Notes: generated by a model from the sequence alone, not told the origin. A DNA stretch of 64,000 bases from Lepraria neglecta (GCA_033220425.1 CM065648.1:3224001-3288000); one strand, 5' to 3'; positions 34,723 through 47,194 are shown, counted from the first letter of the stretch. Made by a program: numbers and translations.

Positions 34723-35497
34723 TAGGTACGTAACGTGAAATAATTCCAGGGAAAGATTTCCTGCCTTGCAATTTGACTTCTGTGCGCATATATGCGCCTC
34801 TTCGTTGTCTTTTGTCTTCCATTTGCGCGTGAAGTTTTCTACTTTTCATTCTCGGTCACATCCGAAGCATGAAACACGACACGGTTCTGCGGCCCAGGAA
34901 TAACTTTGGGGGCGATTCTGCAGAACATGCGTGGAAGGAGATCGACTGCGAAACCCTTCCTTTCTTGGCTATACATATGTAATTATTCAGGATATATCAG
35001 ACCTGTTTCACACCAGATCAAAACCAGTCTTCGCGCCCCGTAAGTCTCATCGAGAGTATTCGTCAACCCTCTGAGTGCTGTCTAGGTATTTATCCCGTCT
35101 CGGAGGCGGAGATTCAAGGCAATTTCGCAAGACCAATGGAACGCTAGGCACAGCAACTCTGCCGATTCATCGGGATTTTGCCTTAAGATCCTCGTCTTAC
35201 GCGCACCAGAAAATTGGCCGACAAATTTATTCCCTGCACTGCGCGGGGGGGCGGCTTCTGCAGACAGAGATGTGAGTGAGGCTGAGCGCTAAGCCTGTTT
35301 CTTCCAATGAAACAATTTACCGTACTGTACGGCGTTTCGAAGGATTCTGCACACGATCTCCGCTTGGGAACATCATCGTCTGTGCCACGGACAAGGGGTA
35401 GGATCCATACTAAACCTCAACGTTCCCACAGATTCCTCTAGCTCGCACCAACATCTCAAAAACTAATTTTTATCTCTTGTTCTTCTATGCAAAGAGA
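34723..35497. other. Spacer between PRP6 and a membrane-protein gene
   Basis: 775 bases with no recognised gene. A 66-codon open frame at 35075-35275 has no family match that I know. Confidence 0.55.
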
Positions 35498-36442
35498 ATG
35501 GCCTACCCCTGTCCCAGGTTTCAGCCTCACACGTATCTAACCAGACTCCTCAAACTCCTAATCACCTTGACTTTGATTCAGAACTCAAGATCAACATGCT
35601 ACACTCCCGACAAAACCATCGCTACCGATACCCCGTGCCAGAATGGAACGGACTCTGCATGCTGCAGCGCCGATTCGTACTGCCTTTCGAACGGGTACTG
35701 CATGGTAGATGTGGTGCTATCGCGAGACACATGCACTGATTCATCGTGGACGTCACCGCAGTGTCCACAGTATTGCCAGCAAAGTAAGCACTCATCCTGA
35801 AAGAATAAAAGAAAGTGAGTGTGACACTCCAACTTACTGACTTCGATTTTAGTAAATCCCGGTGGTGGATCCCAACTGGCATCCTGCTTCCCAGACCGCT
35901 GGTCCTGCGACCCCAGCACCTGCCTAACATCAAACTTCACCCTCACAAACGGCAATCTCATCCTCCAAGACGCCCAGAAATCAAGCCTGGGCGTCTCCAC
36001 TGCCGTCACTACTATGACCACCACCAACTCCCCTGCTTGCCCCACAGCGCTAACCACCGACATAACAGCCACAAGCATCATAACGATCTCAGCGCTGAGT
36101 ACTGCCGCTGCATCATCAGACAATACCAATGAAGTCTCCAAACTCCGATTTAGGACGGGTATGGTGATTGTAGGTGTGAGCATTAGTATCCCCTTCGCCA
36201 TGGCAATCCTCACCCTAGCCTTGATGCTCTTGAGACAAAAACGCAGATGCGAGGCATTGGCTAAGGAGAAAAGTCGCTTGAAAGCTAGTGCGAATTTTTA
36301 TAAGGGGGTTTATGCTAAGGGGTTGGAGGTGCCGAGGGAGATTAGTGGTAGGGAGGCGATGAGGCTGCATGAGATGAGTGATGCCATGGGTGTGCATGAG
36401 AAAAGCGCGACGCCGAGGGGTGGGAGTGCTGCTGGGTTGTGA
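35498..36442 (+). CDS. Cys-rich single-pass membrane protein of unknown function
   Basis: Two exons (35498-35783, 35853-36442; intron GTAAGC to GATTTTAG) give 291 aa. An N-terminal signal-like segment (LLKLLITLTLI) is followed by an extracellular Cys-rich part: CYTPDKT, PCQNGTDSACC, YCLSNGYCMV, CTDSSW, CPQYCQQ, then CFPDRWSCDPSTC. A Ser/Thr-rich stalk leads to one membrane helix at about residues 190-215 (MVIVGVSISIPFAMAILTLA) and a basic, coiled-coil-like cytosolic tail (KRRCEALAKEKSRLKAS). This one-helix layout with a Cys-rich head recurs in filamentous ascomycetes. A sensor or wall-associated role is possible but not shown. Confidence 0.75.
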
Positions 36443-37041
36443 CTTGGGAATAGTGTCAGATCGTGTGATCCGTGAGGGGATCGAAGATTTACTTATTGAG
36501 GTTGAGACTTTCAGTGGGATTATACCTACGGTGTACGTCCTCGCCGTTAAGCCGTCAGAGTGACCAGCTTGTGTTTATGCTCATACTCATTGGGATGTAG
36601 CTAATTGATAATCACCAACAGGCAATATGAAAGGCTTCACTTTTTCCATGTAAGGGTAATATATATATGACATGAGGCCAGACGCCCCTCCTACTACGAC
36701 TACGGAAGCAGGAGTATCATACGCTTTGATACTGGAAAGGCACATTGAGGTATGATATGGTAAGTTGTGCATTGTGCATGCAGTCTGAAGTAGAATACAT
36801 CTTAAAAGCATCGTATGAGAGGAGCTCTTTTGGTCAGATATTTGCATGCCACCTCGAAACGCCGAATGGAAAATCACGCCTCCGAGTACACCCAAAGGTG
36901 AAGAAGCTTCACCGGATAGAGATTCTGTCGCCGGCGCCTATGATGCAAGAGCAACAAGCCATACCAATCCACCGACCGATGATGCAAGACAGAGAGCCTG
37001 ACTTTCTTCGTGCCCTTGCCTGAAACCGCCCACTCCACCCC
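36443..37041. other. Convergent 3' intergenic region before HRP1
   Basis: 599 bases with no convincing gene. 37030-37041 is the end of the HRP1 3' side. Confidence 0.5.
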
Positions 37042-40000
37042 TCACCCATTCCTAGCATAAGGATGAAACCCCCTATGCCCCCCACGTCCTCCACCCCTAT
37101 AATTCGCCCCCGGCTTTCCCGCATTCTTCGGCCCAGTAGGCGCGTTCGCAGGTGGCGCAGCCTGCGGTCCCTGACTCGGGCCCTGACTGCCTCGATTGCC
37201 ACCTCTCCCCCCACCTCCACCGCCTCTGCTACCGCCACCACCCATATTAGGCTGCGGAACATCATCATACATGCCTTCCCAACTAGTCGGTCCAACACCA
37301 TACGATTGCATTTGTTGAGCTTCTTGAGCGGCACGACGCGCTTGCTGCTGCTCATATTTCTGCTGTTCGAAAGCGAGTTGGTCTTGCGCGTTGTAGCCAG
37401 GGGTGCTGCGTCTGCCTCCGCCATTTCCACTGCCAGGGCCGAATCCACCCATGCCAGGCTGAGGAGAAGCGCCCATGGGACCGCCGCCGAAACCGGCGCC
37501 TCCTCCGCCCTGAGGAGCTTGTTGCTGCATCTGCATCTGTTGCATTTGTTGCATCATTGCTGGATTCATACCCTGCATGCCACCCTGGCCTGGACTCTGC
37601 GGAAGCGGGCTCTGGCTACCGCGCTGCTGTTGCATCTGTTGCTGCATAGCTTGCATAGCTTTCATCTGCTGCATTTGTTGCATTTGCTGCATCATAGCCG
37701 GATTCATGGCGCCCATACCGCCCATTCCTCCGTTCTGCATGGCGGCTGCGGAGGCCATTTGTTGCTGCATGGTGGCGAAGTATTGCTGCATCTTTTGCCA
37801 GTACTGTGCCATCATTTGGGGTGTCATGCCGCCCATCATGTTTTGGCCTTGTTGGTTCTGGTTAGCTTGGCTTTGCTGATTGCCGTTGTTGCCATCGAAA
37901 CCGCGGTCGTTGTCTCGGAATTCTTTGCCTCCGCGACGACCACCTCGTCCACCGCGTCCGAGGGATTCGTTCTCTTCTTCGCGCATGTTGCCGCGAGGCT
38001 GAGCTTTCTTGACTTCGATGGGCTTGCCGAGGATTTGGAGATCGCCTGCTAGGGTCGCGTCGACGGCTGCTTCGCTATCGAAGGTTACGAAGCCGAAACC
38101 ACGGGGACGACCGGTGTCTTTGTCCATCATAAGGGTTGCGTCGACGACACGTCCGAATTGAGCAAAGTATTCTTTGAAGACATGCTCATTGGCTTCTTGG
38201 CTGACGCCTCCAACGAAGATCTTGCTGGTGCGTTCTTGTTCGTCTCGGGGGATAGCCCGCTTGGGATCGATCTTGGATGACGGTGAGCTTGAGTTCTCAT
38301 TAACAGGCCTGGGGGGATTCAGGAGCCTTGAAGGGATTTTCTTGGAAGTGCAAATCTCGGGTCTTACAATCTTGCCATCTAGGTAGTGCTCCTTCACCAT
38401 CACTACGTTGACGGTCTTTGGGTCTTTGAAGGTGAGGAAACCGAATCCTCGGGACCGTCCACTAGCACCATCGCGCATGACGGTGCATTCTTGAACTTCG
38501 CCGAATTTCGAGAAGTATTCTTTAAGCGATTCTGATGTAGAAGTAAAATGTTAGGATGGTCTCGAATGCGTTGAGATTAAAGTTAGGGCTAGGGTTTACG
38601 TACGATCGGTAGTTTCCCAATTCAATCCGCCAATGAACATCTTTCTGCAAGTAAAATGCGATGATCAGCAATGTACTTAGACGTATCGAAATTTAATCAA
38701 AAGAACGAATAAACAAGATACAAGCGTCGCAAACTCAGTCTCAGAACGTTAGATTGCCAAAAGCCAACTGAGGTGGCCCTTGCAGGTTTCCAGGGTTGTC
38801 GTCCGGATCGGCTTTTTTGTCTGATACAGCCTTGCTGGTCCGCAGCTTGATCGGGAGAGAACTCCAGAGGTAAAGAAGAAGACGGCGCTGGCGAATTTGC
38901 CGGTCATATTGCCATTCCTGGGTGTCTAAAGGCAGACGTCGGCTTTCTGACATCATGGGTACAGCAAGACAGCCTGCGTACCAAGCACCAGGAGGTACGA
39001 AGGACGGATCAATGTAGGGTGGATGATGATTCGTCTTTTGCTATAGAGTCGTATGCTAGGTACCGGTGCTCGGCAGCTATACTTTGCTGAGGCTCAGTAA
39101 TAGCATGACACGACGCTCTGCTTCCTAACCTGCTCTATGAAGATGATATCGACAATAAGCTATGTAGCAGCAGTAGTAGGCTATAATGATGTTATCCGGG
39201 TGAGGTGCGTGGTCGTGTACCGGTCCAGTTTCTTGCCCACTTCATTTGCCCGCTTCATCATATTTCCCTCAAATGTAAGTAGAGCCGTGTCTGTCCAAAA
39301 GCGCAGACCATTAATTTGGAGGGCCACAACTTCTCATACCGATACTGCTTCAGCAATGCCATGAATCGTGTACCATCCACCTCATCTGTAGCACCACCTC
39401 CCCTGTATGGTCCAACACCAATTTATTGCCAAGCTTTATTTGTCCCCACTCTCAGAGACCAAGCTCATCCATTGACTTCAAGTCGTCGCATCTTGACGCT
39501 AGCACTCCGTTCATACTGAGGCTCTCCATGGGTCCTGGGGGGATTCTGGCTGCTTGATCGCCACAAAAATGGAGACGCATACCTCAAGGCAGGCGGTTCA
39601 AAGTCAAAGAGAAAACGGAAATGAGACAGACGCTGAGCAAACACACTGACGCTCGAACTTACCCGTCCTCTTTGATGCCAATCTGCGGTGGCTCATGGTC
39701 CATGCCCCCATTATTGTACTGGTGTGACTGTCCTCCATTTGCACCATTCCATGAATGCCCTGCATCGCCGTTCTGGCCATTTCCATATATTGGCTCATCT
39801 TTCAGGGTTGTGTCTATTGAAGGCTCGGCTTTTGGATCCTGAGTCACATCGCTCGAGTAAGGAGCGGGAGCCTCGACGGGTTCTGGTGGGTAGTCGTGCT
39901 GTACTGAAGCTTCAGGCTTTGCTGGGGCGTCGTCTCCATCGTAGCTAAAAAAGATAAGTTAGAACGATTGTCGCTGAGGAGAAGCCCTCACTGAAGACAG

Positions 40001-40069
40001 TAGAGGGGTGGGAAGGGTGACTTACAGATCAGCGAAGAGATCCTCTTCGAGCTCCTCGGGCTCCGTCAT
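37042..40069 (-). CDS. HRP1: RNA-binding protein Hrp1/Nab4 (cleavage factor IB), two RRMs
   Basis: Four exons (40069-40026, 39944-39663, 38644-38604, 38531-37042) give 618 aa with exact phases. Hrp1 binds the polyadenylation efficiency element and acts in mRNA 3'-end formation and export. The start is acidic (MTEPEELEEDLFADL). RRM1 begins at about residue 110 (KMFIGGLNWETTD is RNP2-like; SRGFGFLTF is RNP1). RRM2 begins at about 226 (KIFVGGV; PRGFGFVTF). After an RGG-like stretch comes a long Gln/Met-rich tail and a C-terminal Gly/Arg segment (GGGRGGHRGFHPYARNG). Exon 3 is only 41 nt and is preceded by a 1018-nt intron (38645-39662), far longer than the other introns in the window. The Gln/Met tail is low complexity and may be prion-like, as in yeast Hrp1. 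Confidence 0.92.
38741..38956 (-). other. 71-codon open frame inside the HRP1 long intron
   Basis: On the same strand as HRP1 and entirely inside its 1018-nt intron, an ATG-started frame encodes a basic peptide (MMSESRRLPLDTQEWQYDRQ and onward) ending AFGNLTF. It may be chance, an alternative exon or a nested small gene. It has no family I recognise. Confidence 0.25.
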
Positions 40070-40775
40070 TGCTGCTGTCAGTATATAAGAAGAGTGTGAG
40101 ATAATAACAGATAAATGGCCAAGACTTGACAAGTGGTTTGACTCTCGCTCAACGCCAGTAGCTGTGGTTGATGGGCTGTGTCAGTTGTGCCAGTGTTTGA
40201 TCTTCAAGCGCTAGCAGAGCCGTCGAAGTCGAGGGTGACAAGTGATGTCGAAGACTGTAATGAAGGGAAGTGCAGAGGAGTGGGAGGGTCAAGAAGGTCT
40301 TGTCTGCGTTTTATGGTGTTTGTTGAAGGAAGAAGGAGTGAAAGGAAAGTGAGATGGAAGACCTTGTTGTCGGGGCGGAAGAGCGCTAATTCTACGCCGG
40401 CTAGCCGCATCAAGACAACTTGCTCGGTGTAGACCTCAAGAACGGCTCGCAAGAACAGCTCTTAAAACAGAGCGGCTTATGCTGGCTCTCTTGAACATCT
40501 CTTGCCAGTAACTAAGCCGGTGTACGCGAAGTATGGGGTCAAAAAAGCCCCCTCAACAGGTACTTACCGTCCGAAAATGCTATTCGTCCGTTGCAACATC
40601 GATTAACCACATCATTTCTACAGGAAATGGTCCAGGTCGGTTCGTATTCTGCTTTTACCTCCCTACGCTATTCGAATTCTTTCTATAAGTCCGGGTCTCA
40701 ACGGCTTACCCATTTGCTATCATACAGATGGCCCTGAGTACGTCTACCTCACCTCTAACATGATCATACAACTGA
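40070..40775. promoter_or_regulatory. Divergent intergenic region, HRP1 and GYP1
   Basis: About 700 bp between two divergent genes. It probably holds both promoters and the unresolved first exon of GYP1. An ATG at 40728 followed closely by GTACGT (40738) is a candidate for that exon. Confidence 0.5.
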
Positions 40776-42704
40776 GCGAAGAGTAGCAGGAACACCTCTC
40801 CATTCTGGCGAAATCGACCAGCAAATGCAAGGAACGGTTCTGGGAAGGCCACAGACCCCAATGCCGTCTTTGGGGCGTCATACTCCCACGCAGACATTCT
40901 CAAATTCGATTCCTTGTCAGGCTTTCCACGCCCACATTCTCGAGTACTTCTAACGAGTGTTTTTAGATCGTTGACGCTTTCGAACTCGAGACCCCACACT
41001 CCTACATCCTCTTCTAAGAGCAGTAGCCGCCAGACGCAATCTTCGCCACCCAGATCTGCCATCTCATCACCTCCAAAACGGCCTACCTACTCCCAGCCTT
41101 TGTCACAACCCCAGAGCGGCTGGGGTGCTGGAGATGAAGAGGATGATGACGAGGATGATGGCGACGAGCAGTATTATTACAACGAGAATGTGGATGAGGA
41201 CGAATTTGGTCTGCCTAGTATAACAAGCAGGCGGAGAGAAGCAAAGAACAGGATACCTCCGAACAAGACCAATGACCCTGGCGGAGGCCTAACGAGAGGC
41301 AGCAATGGCATCTCTGCGATGCTTCCTTCAGAGCAACTGTCTGGCCGGGGGATAGCAGACAGCTCGGATATTGCTGAAGTGCGGGAGTCTCTGAACTACC
41401 CTTCGGCAAAGAAGAATGAGGGGAAGATTTTGAGGCCTCAGTATAAAGATATCCTGCGCGGTTAGATGCACGGAATCTCTTGCCATACATGCGCTGACCT
41501 TTTGCCGTGCAGATCCTGCCAATTCCCTACATCTCATAAGTCATCCACCAGTACCTCAAAACGCCTCTCCAAAAGAATCAGAAGCCCACTCGTCACGTAT
41601 ATCACGTATTAACAAGTTCAAGCGCATCCTTCAAGCAAGCTCTATACCGCTGACGGAGCTCCGAGACTCATCATGGTCAGGCATACCTGAAGAAGTGCGA
41701 GCAATGTCGTGGCAGCTGCTCCTCGGCTATCTCCCTACGAGCAGCGAGCGACGAGTCGCAACTCTTGAGCGAAAACGAAAAGCATACCTCGATGGGGTCA
41801 GGCAAGCTTTCGAGCGCGGTCCTAGTGCTTCAACTACAGCGGGCCCGAAAACTACGACCTCAGCCCAAGCTCGTATGCGAGGGCTTGATGAAGCTTTATG
41901 GCATCAGATCTCCATCGACGTTCCTCGAACGAGTCCTCATCTGAAACTCTACAGCTATGAAGCTACTCAAAGATCTCTAGAAAGGATACTTTACGTCTGG
42001 GCAATCCGACATCCCGCAAGCGGCTACGTGCAAGGCATCAACGACCTCGTTACGCCGTTTTGGCAGGTCTTCCTGGGCAGCTACATCACAGACAACAATG
42101 TCGAAAGCGGTATGGATCCAGGACAGCTCCCAAAGCCTGTGCTAGATGCCGTGGAAGCAGATTCCTTCTGGTGTCTCACGAAGCTACTAGACGGGATTCA
42201 AGACAACTACATCTTCGCCCAACCCGGAATAGTACGTCAAGTCAGCGCTCTTCGCGATCTCACTACGCGTATCGACTCTGGGTTAGCCAAGCATCTCGAG
42301 AGCGAAGGGGTCGAGTTCATGCAGTTTAGCTTCCGGTGGATGAACTGCCTGTTGATGCGAGAAGTATCTGTGAGGAATACAATTCGCATGTGGGATACGT
42401 ATATGGCAGAAGAGCAGGGCTTTTCGGATTTCCACCTGTATGTTTGTGCAGCATTTCTGGTGAAATGGTCCGAGCAACTTGTCAAGATGGACTTTCAGGT
42501 ATGCATCTTGACAGCTTTCGTCTATCATGATTTTGGACGATGGACTGATAGCTAGGATAGGAGATTATGATGTTCCTACAAGCTTTACCAACGCGGGACT
42601 GGACCGAAAAGGACATCGAGCTCCTCCTGAGCGAGGCATACATATGGCAGAGCCTGTTCCGAGGCTCCAGCGCACATCTGAGGAATTCTAGTGGCGTCAC
42701 GTAG
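40776..42704 (+). CDS. GYP1: TBC-domain Rab GTPase-activating protein (Gyp1-like)
   Basis: Gyp1 stimulates GTP hydrolysis by Golgi Rab/Ypt proteins. Exons: an N-terminal exon whose start is unresolved (frame open from 40776) to 40915; 40967-41460; 41513-42498; and 42561-42704. The introns are 51, 52 and 62 nt and phases agree. The N-terminus is Ser/Pro-rich with an acidic run (GDEEDDDEDDGDEQYYYNE). The TBC domain starts around SSWSGIPEEVRAMSWQLLLG. Both catalytic fingers are present: the Arg finger in ISIDVPRTSP (IxxDxxR) and the Gln finger in YVQGIND (YxQG). The domain continues through QFSFRWMNCLLMRE. The last exon ends the domain with MMFLQALPTRDWTEKDIELL and IWQSLF. The first intron (40916-40966, GTCAGG, TTCTAAC, TTTTTAG) is a multiple of three with no stop, so its removal rests on splice signals only. 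Confidence 0.85.
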
Positions 42705-43451
42705 CCTGTAATATTAGCAACATATGCTTCAAGCAATCGAACTTGAATTGCATGACCTGCTTTCAGCTAACTTGGTTATCGCCTTCCAAAGCTCATCATT
42801 TTTCGTCACCACTCTTATCTACGTCCCCTAACAAAGGAGATTGTCCCTGGCCTATTCGATTGGTAGAATCTAGGGCAAAGGAACAATTTTACATCCTAGG
42901 TCAGTGACCCTGGTTTTGGCACGATTGATGTTTTCGACGTTATCAATGGATTTGACGTCCAGACTGGGATTCGCTCTGAATTGGTGAAAGGATTTGTTAC
43001 ATGCCTAGTTTGAAACCTTCTCAAATCTGCGCTGCATGCTAAGACATCAAATCTTTTGGGAGAACCTGCCCCGTTCCCTGGGATTGCAAGTATTTTCCTT
43101 TGCCACTGCCTTGAGCACTCCACCAAGATATACAGCTCCCTGCGCCGGGTGGACGATCCACTTTATCGCTGCTTTTGTCAAGGATCATCTGATCAATCAC
43201 ATTGATATGATTCGTGTTTAGACGTGAGTCTCAACTAATACCGACCCTTGTCCAACATATTCACCACTGCAGTTCGGGTAGACCAATGATAGGTCCATCT
43301 TGCGGATTCAACGAAAGCTCAAAAATGGAGAATCCTTAGTCCAGTATCATTACAAATCCGGCAAAACGCCGCTTGGGTATGTTAACCCCTGACTACTAAA
43401 GGCTAAAAGATGCTAACAATCGAACGTACAGACGGACAGGAGCACCACAGC
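42705..43451. other. Spacer before tandem array 2
   Basis: No independent gene recognised. The end may hold a first exon of the next copy: a clean-looking intron (43379-43432, GTATGT to GTACAG) precedes its MSFLNLPPE start, but the frame ahead of it contains TAG. Confidence 0.5.
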
Positions 43452-44377
43452 ATGTCATTCTTGAACCTTCCCCCGGAAGTCAGACTGATAATTTTTCGCT
43501 TTTGCCTCATTGGACAGCGTGAAATGCTCAAACCCAACGGAAAACCACCTTCAAAATCAACTGCAGACTTCCCTCTGGCCCCCAGCAAAGCCAAGGCTAT
43601 CACAGCTATCCTACAGAGAATACCTCATCCCTGTGTACGTCTTGAATCCTCAAAGTCGTACTCGGGCGCAGACTCAATCGTGATTTCATTCTTACGGATT
43701 AGCAGGCAAATCCATCAAGAGGTGGCAGCGGTCCTCTACGGCGAGAATACGTTCCAATTCATCATTGGGACTCTCGTGGCCACGGGACCAGCTACTATGT
43801 CGTATTCGACTGGGGTATAGAATAGCACGTAGGGATTGAAGACAACCTGACCAGACTAGCTCCCATGTACATGAGAATGATTAAGCGATTTGAGCTCGCG
43901 ATCTCTCTACCCAACATCGAGTGGATAAAAGCCCGAGACATGTTCTTGAAATACAAAGCACGTATAGCAAGCTTTGCAATTGCTTTTGGTGTCAATGATC
44001 ACTCCCTTCAAGGAATTCGCATACGGTTCATTCAAGGTTTCACACAGAACCATCATTACATAGAGGACGAAGATCGGCCAGACTATCGATATGAACTAAC
44101 ACATATTCGATACTGTCATCATATTCTAGAGCCACTCGCAACTATCTACGGCGTCAAAGAGTCCGTCTCGGTCGAAGTTATTGTACCGGATTTTGCAGCC
44201 AGGTTAGAAACCGCTATCGCCAGTCAGTTTATCGCATGTGTACCTATAGGGGAATTGTATGGGATACGGATTTTTATGGTCAAAGGTCGAAAAACGAAGC
44301 AGAGATACAGTCTTGGAAGGTATGAGGACTCTATATTTGTATTCCCGATCGACGTTGCACGCGCTTCACCGCCATAG
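43452..44377 (+). pseudogene. F-box-like/DUF7730-like family, array 2 copy 1 (frameshift)
   Basis: ATG 43452 gives MSFLNLPPEVRLIIFRFCLI, then ISRQIHQEVAAVLYGENTFQF, the two family hallmarks. The frame ends at TAG near 43818. The homologous sequence continues in another frame with EDNLTRLAPMYMRMIKRF, KARIASFAIAFGVNDHSLQ, ILEPLATIYGVKESV and a C-terminal KTKQRYSLGRYED. The frame change lies near 43800-43835 and no intron of reasonable size explains it. This is the least damaged copy of array 2. The same motif order is present in the intact gene at 61689-62727. Confidence 0.78.
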
Positions 44378-44925
44378 CAGCTATAGTGCTCATTCTACGG
44401 AAGCATTAGAAATATTGTGCATACAGCAGACTTGAACATTCATCTACATATACATCCGTCCTGTCTCGCAGTGTTAAAGAAAAACTAAAATGGTACTTAT
44501 CGTTGGATAGAGCTCCGACTGTCGCAGCTACGAAGAACGTCCCACTTGCAGACTGACTCAACCGATGGAGGCCTACAGCATTGTAAGCAGGCAAAGATCT
44601 TTCGTTGTGCTTCAGCGCAGGGTAGATCTCCGATAGCTATGGTTCTGCAGGCGGACTTGTACCAGCAACTTGGTAGATCATTCCAATCTGTTCTGACCAC
44701 CGAACTCGTGTCTTGGCTGTACGCCAAAAGGTTCGGTGAGCCCTTTGGGTGGAAACAGTTGCTTGGGATTGCGCGAATTTCTATTTCGATCTCCACATAC
44801 AATATGCTCTTGATAGAATGTTCACCCCCCTCCCCTTCTCTCTATTCACTTTCCAGCTTATCTTCTGGACCCGCGACCGCTGCAGAACGAAGAACGCTTA
44901 TAACCACAAGATAATTCGAGCAGTA
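44378..44925. other. Spacer between array 2 copies 1 and 2
   Basis: A 122-codon open frame (44546-44914) matches no family I know, and I do not support it as a gene. Confidence 0.45.
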
Positions 44926-45930
44926 TGCCATCTAAGAAAGCCAAATCTCACTTGATACGCTCCTATTCCTGCTTTCATTGTGTGAAGAACACTGACAGCT
45001 CCAGTATTCGGTCGAAAGGGACGAGTCCACCATGGCCTATCGTTCCTAGACCTTCCAACGGAGATCAGAATAATGATCTTTCGGCTCTGTCTACGTTCGA
45101 AACACTTTTTCCTTGAGCCTAACGGGAGGCCACGAAAACGCAGACGAGATTATTCCCCATCGTATTGTGGTACCGAACGACTTCAACCAGCTCTACTCAG
45201 AGTCAACAAGCAAATTCATGACGAAGCATCAGCAGTCCTTTATGGCGACAATACCTTTCTTTTCATTCTTGGGTTCTCCCATCGGTATGTTGCCGAGCAT
45301 GAGGAAGACTCTTCTCACGGGAATACTCGGAATCCCGCTCCTGCGATCCAGGACAACCTGACAAGACTGAGCCCGAGAGACATAAAAAGATCCGGAATGT
45401 GTACTCGTGATTGGTTTACCCCCTAAAGTTGGGTGGGCTGGCTCCGCCCGATCACGATATGTTGAATACAGAGCACGCATAGCCGACTTCGCAAATATGT
45501 TCGGCGGGAATCAGAACTCCCTTCAACGTATGGCTATATCCTTCAACCAACCGGGGGGTCAAGCAAGCTACCCGTACTGATCCTACTGCCCACCATGTAG
45601 TCCTCGATTTTGCCAAAATATACTGGAGCCGCTCGCGACCATTTACGGCATGGCGAACCAAAAGATACCAAGACGGTGACCGCCCACTTTGTGACAAAAG
45701 ATTTTCAGGATAAATTGGCAAAGGCCATGACTAGCCGGCTTCTCGCCGTTGCTCCCAAAGAGGAAGCATATGGAAAGCATCTCGTTAAAGCGAGAGGTCA
45801 TACGGGTAAAAGGGTGCCGCAGAAGTATAGGCTGGAACCCTACTATGCGACTAAGTATGTCTGGCTAGATCCCTTGGTGGAGCCGAAGTCCCCAAGGCTA
45901 TCACCCAAGGGATGCACATTGACAACCTGA
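44926..45930 (+). pseudogene. F-box-like/DUF7730-like family, array 2 copy 2 (heavily broken)
   Basis: Homology is spread over at least three frames: LDLPTEIRIMIFRLCLRSKH and LLRVNKQIHDEASAVLYGDN near 45040-45260; DNLTRLSPRDI near 45350; YRARIADFANMFGGNQNSLQ near 45470; and FQDKLAKAMTSRLLAVAPKE with QKYRLEPYYATKYVW ending at 45930. Stops and frame changes separate these pieces. The start context (ATG 44926, basic MPSKKAKSHLIR) may be a former first exon. Order and spacing match copies 1 and 3. Confidence 0.78.
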
Positions 45931-46307
45931 ATTCGCCACTCTAATCAAGCCATACCCTCAGTGTGGAGAATGACCTACCGGTGACGCTAAGAAGAGACCT
46001 AATGAGAAGGAACTACTCCTAAAACTTTCTTAATCCTCGGTAGGCCAAGGTGCCAGTTTCACTGGAAGAGATTTCCTGACCCTGAGTTCGCCAAGAAGCT
46101 TCTCCTTTCCATATTCGTGACATCTGTGTTGTGTGTGGCGCATCCGACAAAAGCTACCAAAAGAACCGCTTCCCAATCATGGTGACTCCAGCAGTACGCC
46201 GTTTGAGTATGCACAATCTCAGACCTTAGCCGCCCAAATTTCGAAAATTTTGGGACCTTGCCGGCACTCGAAGCGTCTTCGGTCCACATGGTTGCGCACA
46301 CCATGGG
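45931..46307. other. Spacer between array 2 copies 2 and 3
   Basis: No gene recognised. Confidence 0.5.
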
Positions 46308-47194
46308 ATGTCATTCCTGGACCTTCCACCAGAGATAAGAAATATGATCTACGGACATTGCCTCCACTGTCGTGGAGAAAGTGAGATCCTTACCCCGAGT
46401 GACATGATTCTAGAAGGAAGACTGGACACTCATTCCACAACTTCATCACTAAGCACTGAAAGATTCGACGATGGTTTCCTGAGTATACGAATTGTTTTAC
46501 CAAGTACATAAGCCATAGTCCTATTAAGAGTCAGCAAACAAATACACCGAGAAGCCGCAGCTGGTTTCTACGGCGGTAATACTTTCTTTTTCGTCCTTGG
46601 ACTCACTGCCATCGATAACCATGACACTTACGCTGGCAATTATGAAAGTCACTCATGCGTGATCACGGGCCCCTTCGAATGTGCCGAAATTAGGGACAAT
46701 CTGACAACGTTGTCTCCACTGTATATGAAAATGATCAGAAAATGTGGACTTGTGCTCTTTTACCCAATGTGGGTCTTGGCTTGGTAGACGAGAATCGTTC
46801 CTCGGATACAAAGGACGTATTGCCGACTTCGCTGCCAGCTTCAACGGCAATGATCACTCCCTCCAAGAATTTCGCGTAGCTAATAATGATCCTTATCATG
46901 GACATAAGTATCATCCAGGATCTTGTCCTCGAGCTTGTCAGAATGTGTTAGAGCCGCTCGCAACGATCCATGGCATTGAAAAAATTGTAAATGGATGGCT
47001 TGACAGCAGACTTTGGTGATACTCTGTCAAAGGCTTTGACTAGCCGGACACTCGCTTGCGTACCAAGACCGGAGGTATATGGCACACCGATGGTCAGGAT
47101 TCAAGGGCAAAAACGCAGAAGGCCGCAGAGGTACAAGCTCGAGCCTTACTATGCCTCTAGAACGATCTTCACCCTGGACACTAGCACTTCGTGA
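46308..47194 (+). pseudogene. F-box-like/DUF7730-like family, array 2 copy 3 (nonsense and frameshifts)
   Basis: ATG 46308 gives MSFLDLPPEIRNMIYGHCLH. The frame meets TAA at 46509-46511 and continues in frame with AIVLLRVSKQIHREAAAGFY and DNLTTLSPLYMKMIRK. Two later frame changes (near 46740-46790 and near 46990) lead to KGRIADFAASFNGNDHSLQ, VLEPLATIHGIEKIV and finally GDTLSKALTSRTLACVPRPE with RYKLEPYYAS. Full-length organisation is preserved, so loss of function came after duplication. Confidence 0.8.

Noticed and set aside
37063-38052. Long + strand open frame (329 codons)
   Set aside because: It is antisense to the HRP1 coding exon. Its His/Leu-rich translation is the mirror of the Gln/Met-rich tail, a known artefact of low-complexity coding DNA.
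44546-44914. 122-codon + strand frame between array 2 copies
   Set aside because: No homology recognised, no splice or promoter support, and an overlapping minus-strand frame of similar size.
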